Below, piece after piece: positions 16,582-23,368 of a DNA stretch of 55,039 nt. Below the pieces are notes generated by a model. The model worked only from the letters and a program-made list of their open reading frames with translations, searched no databases and was not told the DNA's origin. The stretch's first letter is position 1. Each line of letters opens with the position of its first letter. Source of the DNA: Bacillota bacterium (GTDB lineage: Bacteria > Bacillota > Clostridia > Oscillospirales > Ruminococcaceae); the NCBI GenBank assembly GCA_023396215.1, contig JAEWWW010000032.1, forward strand, positions 1 to 55,039, in the 5' to 3' direction. The translations under genes were made by a program, and so were the position numbers.

Positions 16582-17325
16582 TTAATGGCGATTCCAATAT
16601 TTATTGTGTGAATGGATCGCATATTGAAGAAAATAGTACATGGCCTCTAAAATAGGTAATTGTAAAAATTCTCGATAAATCATCCAACGATTTCTGGCTG
16701 ACGTCAATTTATTGGATGAACGTCCGCCTGTTCGATAGCAAACCAGAGGTTCCTCAACGCCAACTGCCCGATAGCCTGCTCTTAACAAGGTCAGCCAAAG
16801 AACATAATCTTCGTGAAAGAAAGTGGAATCAAACTTATGTTTTTTTATAATTTCCGCATAGAGCATTACGGTAGAGCAGCCTATTACATTCTCTTTTAGT
16901 AAACTGTAATAATCGGTTGCAGCAGGTACCCGATAAAGCTTTCGACCTCTTGGCGATACAGTATAGTACGAAGTGTAACAAATATGCGAACCTGTTTCTT
17001 CCATCTCTCGCAGTTGCTTTTCCAATTTGTCTGGTTCCCAAACATCATCGCTGTCTAAAAAAGCAATGTATTTTCCAATTGCATGGCTGCAACCAATATT
17101 TCGTGTTTTGGCAACACCGCAATTTCGGGAGTTTTGATACAATCTTATCCGATTCTCCGCCGAGGAAAACTCCTTAACAATTTGATAGGTTTGATCTGAG
17201 GAGCAATCATCTATTATAATAACTTCTAGTGAGGAGACAGTCTGATTCAGTACCGACAAGAGGGTTTGTTCAATCGTTGTTTCACAATTAAAAGCCGGAA
17301 TGATTACCGAAACCATTGGCTCCAT
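16582..17325 (-). CDS. Glycosyltransferase family 2
   Basis: A GT-A glycosyltransferase of 247 residues. MVSVIIPAFNCETTIEQ opens the fold, VIIIDDCSSDQTYQI (about 34-48) contributes to donor binding, and YIAFLDSDDVWEP (about 85-97) carries the DxD metal site. A short C-terminal amphipathic tail may associate with the membrane. The ATG at 17323-17325 follows GAGGGTGA by 7 bp; a TTG at 17340 is less likely. It is the first gene of the minus-strand polysaccharide cluster, 31 bp upstream of rfbF. Sugar specificity unknown. Confidence 0.84.
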   Translation of the reverse strand: MEPMVSVIIPAFNCETTIEQTLLSVLNQTVSSLEVIIIDDCSSDQTYQIVKEFSSAENRIRLYQNSRNCGVAKTRNIGCSHAIGKYIAFLDSDDVWEPDKLEKQLREMEETGSHICYTSYYTVSPRGRKLYRVPAATDYYSLLKENVIGCSTVMLYAEIIKKHKFDSTFFHEDYVLWLTLLRAGYRAVGVEEPLVCYRTGGRSSNKLTSARNRWMIYREFLQLPILEAMYYFLQYAIHSHNKYWNRH

Positions 17326-17340
17326 AACAGTCACCCTCAA

Positions 17341-17427
17341 TTTTTTCTTTTATTATACAGCAATAGACACAAGGGGTCAACTCTTGTTCACACTTTGCTG
17401 TTATCGACTACGTCATTTATATGTACC
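17341..17427. other. Start region of the polysaccharide cluster
   Basis: A short AT-rich stretch upstream of the first glycosyltransferase gene. It should hold the promoter of the minus-strand sugar cluster, but I could not pick a convincing -35/-10 pair. It is also the border between the sugar cluster and the mobilization remnant. Confidence 0.3.
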
Positions 17428-17457
17428 CCGGATGCACCCCTGGCATCCGGATTTTTT
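17428..17457 (+). terminator. Rho-independent terminator
   Basis: CCGGATGC at 17428-17435 pairs with GCATCCGG at 17443-17450 around a 7-nt loop, followed by ATTTTTT. The T-run lies on the plus strand, though no plus-strand gene ends just upstream. It overlaps the stop codon of the minus-strand gene at 17456. Confidence 0.6.
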
Positions 17458-17800
17458 ACATTCCCATCATCATGCCCATGGTCTGACTATACTCCTGCTC
17501 CTGCTCTGACTTAGCTGCCACCGTACGATTATGCAGTAAAAGCTCTTCCGTCGCTCCAGCCAGTTCCTGCGAACCGGAAAGAAAAATGGCTACTCTGTAC
17601 TTCTCCGCTTGATATGGCTCATAGTAAGCGGGAAGACCTTCCATAAACGAAGCATCCTGCTGCTCCGCATTGGTCAGCCATAGTTCCACAATCTTGCTTT
17701 GGCGGTTAATCTCTATTTTCAATAGGCGCGCCCCCTTATATCCAAATTCTTCCCAATATTTTCTAAGGATATGCTCATTTGCTACAGGTGCGGTACATAT
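17456..17800 (-). CDS. Hypothetical protein of the mobilization remnant
   Basis: An open frame of about 110-115 residues directly after mobA; the frame runs on upstream but overlaps mobA in another phase. The likely product begins near VANEHILRKYWEEFGYKGARLL and contains IEINRQSKIVELWLTNAEQQ. It ends in SEQEQEYSQTMGMMMGM, a Met-rich tail. No ATG, GTG or TTG sits at the expected position, so the start is uncertain; coupling to mobA or a frameshift is possible. The SEQEQEY block also ends MobA, so the two tails share a segment. I do not recognise the family. The stop is at 17456-17458, in the T-run of a terminator. Confidence 0.5.
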   Translation of the reverse strand: MCTAPVANEHILRKYWEEFGYKGARLLKIEINRQSKIVELWLTNAEQQDASFMEGLPAYYEPYQAEKYRVAIFLSGSQELAGATEELLLHNRTVAAKSEQEQEYSQTMGMMMGM

Positions 17801-18801
17801 TCCTGTTCCTGCTCGCTTTGGAGCTTGTGCCCCTGGGCAAGTTTCTTGCGGGTCTCCCGCTGCTTCTGCTTGCTGTCCGTCCATGCATGGGGCGTGAGCG
17901 GGGGTAAAACCTCGCCTATATTCTCCACGTTTTTGCCGAGAGAAACCAAGTCTTCGGTCAAGTGTCCGGCCTGCCCCACCTGCCCCATCCAGCCTTCAGG
18001 CGGCTCCGGCGTGAGTGGAGTAAATCCATACTCGGTACGGTAGGCAAACAGCCGTTCCAGATTTTCCTTGAGATAGGTTTCATCGTGCAGCTTGTTGTCG
18101 CGGCACTTCATCCCGTTGGGACAAGTGTAGGTGATATATTTCCGGCTGTCGCTCCACTGCACCTGGTAGCCCTCGTACTCCATGTTCTGAATGAAGCTCG
18201 CCCGATCAGTACTGTATAGCAGGGCGTCCTCAATGGCTTTGATGAGGGTAAACTTCCAACTCTCGCCGCGCTCGGCGGCACGGTATTCTCCTGCCAGCGC
18301 ACGTTTTTTCTTCTGCCCTTTGCGGTAACTTTCCAGCACCGGCTGACCATGTGCCAGACAAATTTCATCGTTTACCCTGCGGTGCTGCACCAAATCATCG
18401 TGATTCTGATGCAGTTTTTTGCCGGTTTTAAAGCTGACCGAATTGACCAGCAGATGGTTATGAAGGTTGTCCGTGTCGCAGTGGGTGGCAACCAGCACCT
18501 CATAGTCCGGAAACTGTCGGGCGGCAAGCTCCAGCCCAATCCGGTGAACCGCCTGCGGCGTCAAGTTGGTATCTTCGGGAAAGGACTGTACAAACTGAAA
18601 AAACTGCCGTTTGTCTGTTTTTCGGTACTGCTGCTTGGTGGTCATCATCTCGAGGTACGCGGTGTAGGCGCTACAGTTAAACCCAGATACCAGGCTTTGC
18701 CCTTCGTAGGTAGTTTTCTTTGTATCGATGGCGTAGAGCATGGTTCCGAGCAGTGTGCCTTTGGTCTGCTTCTGGTTTTTGATTGGGGTAAAGGTGGCCA
18801 T
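17782..18801 (-). CDS. Relaxase/mobilization nuclease (MobA/VirD2-like)
   Basis: A relaxase of 339 residues. The N-terminal domain carries MATFTPIKNQKQTKGTLLGTM, the motif II-like segment near 70-90, and the metal-binding motif III as VATHCDTDNLHNHLLVNSV (about 105-123) with the HxDxxxxHNH pattern. It should nick a nearby oriT and lead DNA transfer of a mobilizable element. The start ATG overlaps the mobC stop (TGATG), so translation is coupled. The protein is shorter than many such relaxases, and its C-terminus ends abruptly in QSEQEQEYVPHL, so it may be truncated. No conjugation pilus, coupling protein or integrase is present in the window. Confidence 0.83.
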   Translation of the reverse strand: MATFTPIKNQKQTKGTLLGTMLYAIDTKKTTYEGQSLVSGFNCSAYTAYLEMMTTKQQYRKTDKRQFFQFVQSFPEDTNLTPQAVHRIGLELAARQFPDYEVLVATHCDTDNLHNHLLVNSVSFKTGKKLHQNHDDLVQHRRVNDEICLAHGQPVLESYRKGQKKKRALAGEYRAAERGESWKFTLIKAIEDALLYSTDRASFIQNMEYEGYQVQWSDSRKYITYTCPNGMKCRDNKLHDETYLKENLERLFAYRTEYGFTPLTPEPPEGWMGQVGQAGHLTEDLVSLGKNVENIGEVLPPLTPHAWTDSKQKQRETRKKLAQGHKLQSEQEQEYVPHL

Positions 18802-19103
18802 CACAACACCTCTGTCAATTTGCGAAGCTCGCTGTGGAGGTCCGCGAGAGTTTCCTCAAACTCACCCAGCCCAACGGCCTGTACCTTTCCCATGTTGCAG
18901 AGAATCATCAGCTGGTTGAGATTTCTACCGAGGGCTTTCAGCTCGTGTACCATTTCCGGCAGACTGTCAATCACAATGATTTTCCGATTGAGCGCCGTGT
19001 CGATCATATATTCCGAGGTCGTCCGGCCTGACCGTTTTGCCCTACCGAGAATCGCCGCCTTTTCCTGCGGTGTCATACGAAGATTAAACCGCTCACTTTT
19101 CAA
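18801..19103 (-). CDS. MobC-like relaxosome accessory protein
   Basis: A protein of 100 residues. The N-terminus, RFNLRMTPQEKAAILGRA, and the following SGRTTSEYMIDTAL resemble a ribbon-helix-helix DNA-binding fold. The rest, LKALGRNLNQLMILCNMGKV, matches the MobC family of small mobilization proteins. It should bind oriT and help the relaxase MobA, encoded immediately downstream with a TGATG overlap. The start is a TTG at 19101-19103 with GAAGGAG about 11 bp upstream. Part of an IME or ICE remnant; transfer probably needs a helper element. Confidence 0.78.
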   Translation of the reverse strand: MKSERFNLRMTPQEKAAILGRAKRSGRTTSEYMIDTALNRKIIVIDSLPEMVHELKALGRNLNQLMILCNMGKVQAVGLGEFEETLADLHSELRKLTEVL

Positions 19104-19119
19104 CTTAAATCTACTCCTT

Positions 19120-19300
19120 CCATTTGTTCCTGCCCCCTCGGAGAGTAGGGGGATTTTCCAAGGGGGAGACTGGTCCCCATTTGAAACGCGCCGCGCGGCT
19201 TACCGCGCTCCATCACCTCCGCAGAGGTGATGCGCGTTTGGGGTGTGGGGCAACGCCCCGCTCAAATGCGGTCGGCGTACAGCCGAACGCTATGCTTGCC
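19120..19300. other. Candidate oriT region upstream of mobC
   Basis: This gene-free stretch between the divergent mobC and DUF6076 genes is rich in short inverted repeats. Examples are GGGGCAACGCCCC at about 19248-19260 and TCGGCGTACAGCCGA at about 19272-19286. Relaxosome origins usually lie next to mobC and carry such repeats beside the nick site. I do not recognise a known nick sequence, so the call is inference from position and dyads. Confidence 0.35.
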
Positions 19301-19322
19301 CCTCCGAAACGGAGGTTTTTTT
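19301..19322 (+). terminator. Rho-independent terminator
   Basis: CCTCCG AAA CGGAGG at 19301-19315 is followed by seven T residues on the plus strand. It would stop plus-strand transcripts coming through the oriT-like region, before the promoter area of the gene at 19481. Confidence 0.75.
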
Positions 19323-19480
19323 CTGTGCATCGGACTCACCTCCTGCGCGATAATGAATCACAAATTGAAACTATCTATTCTTTGTGTTATCATTATCGTA
19401 CAGACGAAAACCGGAGTACACAGGGAAGCGCAAATGATAGGTTTTGCAGAAATTCAATTATTTGCAGAAAGGAGAAAAGC

Positions 19481-20575
19481 ATGGCGCAGTATCCACACAT
19501 CCGCGTCTTTTACGGCAGCGACGGGCTGGTTCACTTCATGCCTTTCACCGACGCTGAGCATAACGGGCAATACGCGGAGAAGCACATCGGGCAAGGTCTG
19601 ATTGACTTTGTGGAGCTGGATTTGCGCAAGTACCGGCTGTGGCTGAAGGCGGCAAAGAGCATTCCGCTCATGTCGGAGCATTATCAGCAAGTCCGAAATG
19701 CTGTTTACGATGTGGCGGAAACGCTGAAGCATAAACACCGCTATGCGTTCTTCTTTCTTGTGGGGCTGCTCAACAACATTCTGAACACGCCCATCTACTA
19801 CAAGGACGATATCGACGCCGAGCAATTGAAACAGCTTTCCATCTGTTTGGAAGAATTAGAGCGTATCCTCCAGCTTCAGGAGGTTTTCCGGGAAGCGGTC
19901 GACATGTGCCTGAACAGAGAAAACCGCCCGGACAAAATCATGTCCGAGCGATTGTGTGCGTTTATGGCGGGGCATCCCGAGTTCGCAGACGCGGCGATGA
20001 AAATGCAATATGCGCTTCTACCCAAAAAGAAGGGCAAGGTGGATATTGACACGCTGCGGGATATTCATGACTGGAAGCTGACCGAGCAGGACGACCTGCT
20101 GGAGATTATGCATCAGGAGGTTGAGGGCGTGAGCCTGATGCCCTACTATCTGATTGAGTATCTGGATGAAATGCTGTTCTTTGAATTTACCGAGATGCTC
20201 AAAAACGGACAGTATGTAAAGCGCTGCAAGCTCTGCGGCCGGTATTTCGTGCTGACGGATCAGCGCAAGCGGAATTTCTGCGACCGGCCGTACAAGGGCA
20301 AGCGAACCTGCAAACAGGTAGGGGCAAAGCTGTTCTTTGAAAAAGGCATTGAGGCAGATACGTTTTTACAGCAGTACCTCACCGAGTACAACAAGGTGTA
20401 TTCCCGCCGGTACCGGGCGGCAGGGAAATATGCTGACGAACACAGCGGCAAGGACTTAACCGCCGAGCAGTTCAAAGCCTGGTCGGCCGCCGCCAGTCAG
20501 GCCCGGAGGGGGTATGTAGAGGGCAAAATCTCCGGGGAGGAGATGCTCTCGAAAATCAGAAACCTGCCGCTTTAA
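19481..20575 (+). CDS. DUF6076-like protein of mobile elements
   Basis: A cytoplasmic protein of 364 residues, starting at an ATG with AAAGGAG 6 bp upstream; the longer frame back to 19124 has no start signal. Near residues 245-275 it has a zinc-ribbon-like block, CKLCGRYFVLTDQRKRNFCDR, followed by a third and fourth Cys region (KRTCKQVG). The remainder is charged and helical. I recall this arrangement from DUF6076 proteins carried by clostridial mobile elements. Their function is not known to me; nucleic-acid binding is plausible from the zinc ribbon. It is the last plus-strand gene before a strong terminator at 20577-20617. Confidence 0.68.
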   Translation: MAQYPHIRVFYGSDGLVHFMPFTDAEHNGQYAEKHIGQGLIDFVELDLRKYRLWLKAAKSIPLMSEHYQQVRNAVYDVAETLKHKHRYAFFFLVGLLNNILNTPIYYKDDIDAEQLKQLSICLEELERILQLQEVFREAVDMCLNRENRPDKIMSERLCAFMAGHPEFADAAMKMQYALLPKKKGKVDIDTLRDIHDWKLTEQDDLLEIMHQEVEGVSLMPYYLIEYLDEMLFFEFTEMLKNGQYVKRCKLCGRYFVLTDQRKRNFCDRPYKGKRTCKQVGAKLFFEKGIEADTFLQQYLTEYNKVYSRRYRAAGKYADEHSGKDLTAEQFKAWSAAASQARRGYVEGKISGEEMLSKIRNLPL

Positions 20576-20576
20576 A

Positions 20577-20617
20577 AGAACCAGCCTGTGTGAATGCACT
20601 CCACACAGGCTGGTTCT
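20577..20617. terminator. Bidirectional terminator
   Basis: A perfect 16-bp stem: 20577-20592 (AGAACCAGCCTGTGTG) pairs with 20602-20617 around a 9-nt loop. The T-run lies on both sides in part (TTCT on plus, TTCTTTT on minus). It separates the convergent DUF6076 and AbrB-type genes and can end both. Confidence 0.85.
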
Positions 20618-20621
20618 TCTA

Positions 20622-20813
20622 TTATGTAGCTTTTTTATTCCCCGCCCCACTTCGTCGGCCCCAGTCCAGCATGGCGAAGCAGAAGCGTTCCCACTGTGTC
20701 AGTGATGTCTGTAACGGGTCGCCCTCTCTTATTCTCATGGTGCGTCTGATTTCTTTTGGTATAACCACCCGTCCCAAGTCGTCGATGCGTCTGACTATGC
20801 CTGTTGCTTTCAT
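20622..20813 (-). CDS. AbrB/SpoVT-type regulator, truncated
   Basis: A protein of 63 residues with an intact SpoVT/AbrB DNA-binding N-terminus: GIVRRIDDLGRVVIPKEIRR, then TMRIREGDPL at 20-36. After DPL the sequence changes to SLTQWERFCFAMLDWGRRSG, which does not resemble the EIFT... continuation and sensor domain I expect. The gene ends beside the terminator at 20577-20617. The N-terminal swapped-hairpin barrel alone can dimerise and bind DNA, so it may still act, but truncation by recombination is likely. AGGAGG 9 bp before the ATG supports translation. Confidence 0.72.
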   Translation of the reverse strand: MKATGIVRRIDDLGRVVIPKEIRRTMRIREGDPLQTSLTQWERFCFAMLDWGRRSGAGNKKAT

Positions 20814-21231
20814 CGGTTCTTCCTCCTGTAAGCTTATATAGACCGGCTAGATAATGCCAAGCTGTTTTCATGTATTGCTATTATTTGAAATTACAGGCGG
20901 TTTATTCCTATGAAAAAATCTTGTGGGGAGTTTTTGGGATGGAGGCAAATGTTTTTTATTGCTGCAAAAGGATACAACGTGTGGAAGAAAAAATTTTTAT
21001 TCAAGGCCATAACATTCAAAAATTTAGGGATAGGGGGTTATTGGGTTTTATGGCAATCTTGGCCGAACTTGCAGTTTATAATGGTCTTTGCAGAGGTCGG
21101 GTTTGCCTCCAGACAGCTCTGAAAGCTTCGCTGATGTGGCAAACCTCGGAAAAACGTTTTTTATTATGTACTGCTAAATTCGCATCAATACTCAGTGCCG
21201 GCTATATTATATAGGTGCCGCAGGCATACAA
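20814..21231. other. Intergenic region, no supported gene
   Basis: 418 bases between the AbrB-type start and the split terminator. It probably holds the abrB promoter near its left end. Two plus-strand open frames (70 and 114 residues) start without a good Shine-Dalgarno, overlap each other and look like no family I know. I do not call them genes. The stretch is AT-rich and may be decayed mobile-element DNA. Confidence 0.4.
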
Positions 21232-21244
21232 AACGCCCCCAAGG

Positions 21245-21249
21245 TGAAA
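21245..21249. repeat. IS3 target-site duplication, left copy (TGAAA)
   Basis: TGAAA here is repeated at 22542-22546, directly flanking the IS3-family element. A 5-bp duplication is within the 3-5 bp usual for the family. Confidence 0.6.
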
Positions 21250-21309
21250 TGTAGTGCCCCAGAAGGAACGGACAGAAAATAAAGAGCCCTGACGTAGAAT
21301 AGAGAAAGA

Positions 21310-22161
21310 TTACGCTGACTGACGCCGCTTTTCAAGTGGCGTCAGTTTTGTACGTAGCTGAATGCGCTCATTGTTGTAAAACCAAATGAAGTCATCAATG
21401 AGGTCGTTGGCCTGTTGGAACGAGGAAATCTTTTGACGATAGATACACTCCGATTTGAGAATGGAAAAGAAATTCTCAGCCATGGCATTGTCATAGCAAT
21501 TTCCCCGCCTTGACATGGAAGGGGTAATGCCGTACTCTTTAGATAGGCTAAAGTATGCATGGGAAGTGTATTGCAGCCCTTGGTCGCTGTGGAGTTGCAC
21601 CTCCACTGCGACCGGCCTTTTGTTTTGAGCCTCTTTGATGGTATCCAATACGAAACGAACCGTTTGTTGCGTTGCTGTTTTGTATGCAACAATGCTGTTG
21701 TCAAACAAGTCACGGATGATGGACAGGTACAGAACACCTTGGGCAGTATGTATGTACGAAATATCCGTCACCCACTTTTGATTGGGTCTATCTGCTGAGA
21801 AATCACGGTTCAGCAAATTTTCATAACGATGCAGCAACTGTCCCATTACTCGGTATTTCTTCAATCGCACTTTGGATAGCAGCCCGTATTTACCCATAAC
21901 ACGCAGAACCGTTTTGGGATTGTGGTGAATCCCTTGCCGTTCCAACCAAATATGTACACGGCGATAACCGTAGGCTCCTCGACTGTGCTCCTGACATTGA
22001 GCAATCTGGCCAGCTAGTACCTCATCCCGATCAGGTTTGCCCATGCGTTTTACATAGTCGTAGTAGCCGCTGCGCGATACCTGGAAAAACTTGCACATGG
22101 TTACAACAGGATACTTCTCCCGATTCCTCCAGATTGCAAGATATTTGACTGCTGCCTTCAC
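21310..22161 (-). CDS. IS3-family transposase OrfB
   Basis: A DDE integrase-type protein of 283 residues. An HTH_21-like N-terminus (SRSGYYDYVKRM, YGYRRVHIWLERQG) precedes the rve core. The catalytic residues are Asp in KWVTDISYI (near 132), Asp in QLHSDQGLQYTS (near 195) and Glu in NAMAENFFSILKSE (near 230). It works with OrfA, usually as a frameshift fusion OrfAB, to transpose the element. The start GTG overlaps the orfA stop by four bases (GTGA) behind a GGAGGGAGG, suggesting coupling. Confidence 0.9.
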   Translation of the reverse strand: MKAAVKYLAIWRNREKYPVVTMCKFFQVSRSGYYDYVKRMGKPDRDEVLAGQIAQCQEHSRGAYGYRRVHIWLERQGIHHNPKTVLRVMGKYGLLSKVRLKKYRVMGQLLHRYENLLNRDFSADRPNQKWVTDISYIHTAQGVLYLSIIRDLFDNSIVAYKTATQQTVRFVLDTIKEAQNKRPVAVEVQLHSDQGLQYTSHAYFSLSKEYGITPSMSRRGNCYDNAMAENFFSILKSECIYRQKISSFQQANDLIDDFIWFYNNERIQLRTKLTPLEKRRQSA

Positions 22162-22463
22162 CTCCCTCCAACGAGACGAAGAAAATCCCGCAGTAACTCA
22201 TTTTCCATTTTCAGCCGCTTGATTTCATGATCCTTTTCCATTTCGCTGGGTACATACCCTTTGGGGCGTCTCCCCCTGTGGTGGGGTTGGATTCCTGCTT
22301 CCACTAACTTTTTTCGCCTGTTGTATCGGGTAAACCATTGTTTTACTACATATTTATCCCGATAGCCAAAGTGTTCTGCGATTTCTCGGTTCGTTTTTCC
22401 CGCCTCCTTCATCTCTATCATCTCTTTTTCCACTACCTGCATATGTGTATACTGTTTTCTCAT
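22158..22463 (-). CDS. IS3-family transposase OrfA
   Basis: A small DNA-binding protein of 101 residues with a helix-turn-helix (TNREIAEHFGYRDKYVVKQWF, about 28-48). A C-terminal helix of charged heptads (MEKDHEIKRLKMENELLRDFLRL) fits the leucine-zipper segment of OrfA proteins. The ATG at 22461-22463 lies 5 nt beyond a long hairpin (22469-22509) that covers the only plausible Shine-Dalgarno, GGGGGCT. Confidence 0.87.
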   Translation of the reverse strand: MRKQYTHMQVVEKEMIEMKEAGKTNREIAEHFGYRDKYVVKQWFTRYNRRKKLVEAGIQPHHRGRRPKGYVPSEMEKDHEIKRLKMENELLRDFLRLVGGR

Positions 22464-22468
22464 GACCA

Positions 22469-22509
22469 AGCCCCCAGTCCATAGGTTTATTATCCTACGG
22501 CTGGGGGCT
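22469..22509 (-). promoter_or_regulatory. Hairpin over the orfA ribosome-binding site
   Basis: AGCCCCCAG (22469-22477) pairs with CTGGGGGCT (22501-22509), and CCATAGG with CCTACGG inside, giving a 16-bp stem with one bulge and one G-U pair. On the transcript it ends 5 nt before the orfA ATG and contains the G-rich Shine-Dalgarno. Such hairpins shield transposase genes from read-through transcription. Confidence 0.6.
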
Positions 22510-22541
22510 TCTTTGCAATGTCCGTTTTTCTTGGGTCTGGG

Positions 22542-22546
22542 TGAAA
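22542..22546. repeat. IS3 target-site duplication, right copy (TGAAA)
   Basis: Matches TGAAA at 21245-21249 on the other side of the element. Confidence 0.6.
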
Positions 22547-22624
22547 CCTTGGGGGCGTTGTTCAGTCTGTCATATATTTCCGCCGAACAGAAACGGTAGA
22601 ACTTTTCATGCAGCGAGTAACCTC

Positions 22625-23368
22625 TTACTCCCGCTCCAGCACCCGCGTCAGGAAAGCGCGTGTGCGCTCGTTAGAGGGGTTGTTAAAGATGACCTCGGGG
22701 GTGTCGTCCTCCACAATCACACCGTCTGCCATGAACACCACACGGTCGGCAACGTCGCGGGCAAAGGCCATCTCGTGGGTTACGATGAGCATGGTCAGGC
22801 CGGTTTTTGCAAGGCTCTTAATCTCTTTAAGCACCTCGCCCACCATCTCGGGGTCAAGGGCCGAGGTCGGCTCGTCAAAGAGGAGGATTTCGGGCTCCAT
22901 CGAAAGGGCGCGGGCGATGGCCACACGCTGCTTCTGCCCACCCGAAAGCTGGTGGGGCCTGGCATTGATATACTGCGCCATACCCACATTCTCGAGGTAT
23001 TTCATCGCCACCTTTTCGGCCTCCTGCTGGGTGCGGCCCAGCACGGTGGTCTGGCCTATCACGCAGTTTTTCAGCACCGTCAGGTTGTTGAACAGGTTAA
23101 ACTGCTGAAATACCATCCCCATCTTGGCGGTGAGGGCGGTGGCGTTGACATCCTTGTCCAGAATGTTGATGTCCTCGAAGTAGATTTCGCCGCCAGTGGG
23201 GGTTTCAAGCAGGTTGGTGCAGCGCAGCAGGGTGGATTTACCCGACCCCGAGGCGCCGATAATGCAGACCGCCTCGCCCCGGTGCACGGTAAAGTCAATC
23301 CCCTTCAGGATTTCGTTGTCGCCAAAGCTTTTGCGCAGGTTGCGAATACCAAGAACCGCCTCAGGCAT
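22625..23368 (-). CDS. Polar amino-acid ABC transporter, ATP-binding protein (GlnQ-like)
   Basis: An ATPase of 247 residues. Walker A is GASGSGKST (about 38-46), the Q-loop is in MVFQQFNLF, the signature LSGGQKQR is near 141, Walker B LLFDEPTSALDPE near 163, and the switch His is in IVTHEM. It drives uptake of a polar amino acid across the cytoplasmic membrane, working with the permease gene that overlaps it by 8 bp and the binding lipoprotein. Substrate cannot be fixed by sequence. It is the last gene of the operon; its terminator is split by the IS3 element downstream. Confidence 0.9.
   Translation of the reverse strand: MPEAVLGIRNLRKSFGDNEILKGIDFTVHRGEAVCIIGASGSGKSTLLRCTNLLETPTGGEIYFEDINILDKDVNATALTAKMGMVFQQFNLFNNLTVLKNCVIGQTTVLGRTQQEAEKVAMKYLENVGMAQYINARPHQLSGGQKQRVAIARALSMEPEILLFDEPTSALDPEMVGEVLKEIKSLAKTGLTMLIVTHEMAFARDVADRVVFMADGVIVEDDTPEVIFNNPSNERTRAFLTRVLERE

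Larger units (their letters stand above)
21250..22541 (-). mobile_element. IS3-family insertion sequence
   Basis: An element of about 1.29 kb with orfA and orfB in overlapping frames. Its ends share an imperfect inverted repeat of 23-25 bp whose inner part is AACGGACA at 21267-21274 and TGTCCGTT at 22519-22526. The left end starts TGTAGTGCCCC; the right end does not finish in CA, so the exact boundary is uncertain by a few bases. It is inserted in the loop of a transcription terminator. Confidence 0.85.
21232..22559 (-). terminator. Terminator of the amino-acid ABC operon, split by an IS3 element
   Basis: The left half-stem AACGCCCCCAAGG (21232-21244) and the right half-stem CCTTGGGGGCGTT (22547-22559) are perfect reverse complements. 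They are now separated by the 1.3-kb IS3-family element. Joined, they make a 13-bp stem with a TGAAA loop. It is followed on the minus strand by TTTT, just downstream of the glnQ-like gene. The element lies in the loop between two copies of TGAAA. Confidence 0.8.

Noticed and set aside
19124..19480. N-terminal extension of the DUF6076-like protein
   Set aside because: The extension crosses a terminator and the oriT-like repeats; the ATG at 19481 has a strong Shine-Dalgarno.
20870..21214. A 114-residue plus-strand frame between abrB and the IS3 element
   Set aside because: No Shine-Dalgarno, no recognisable motifs; overlaps another frame of similar quality.
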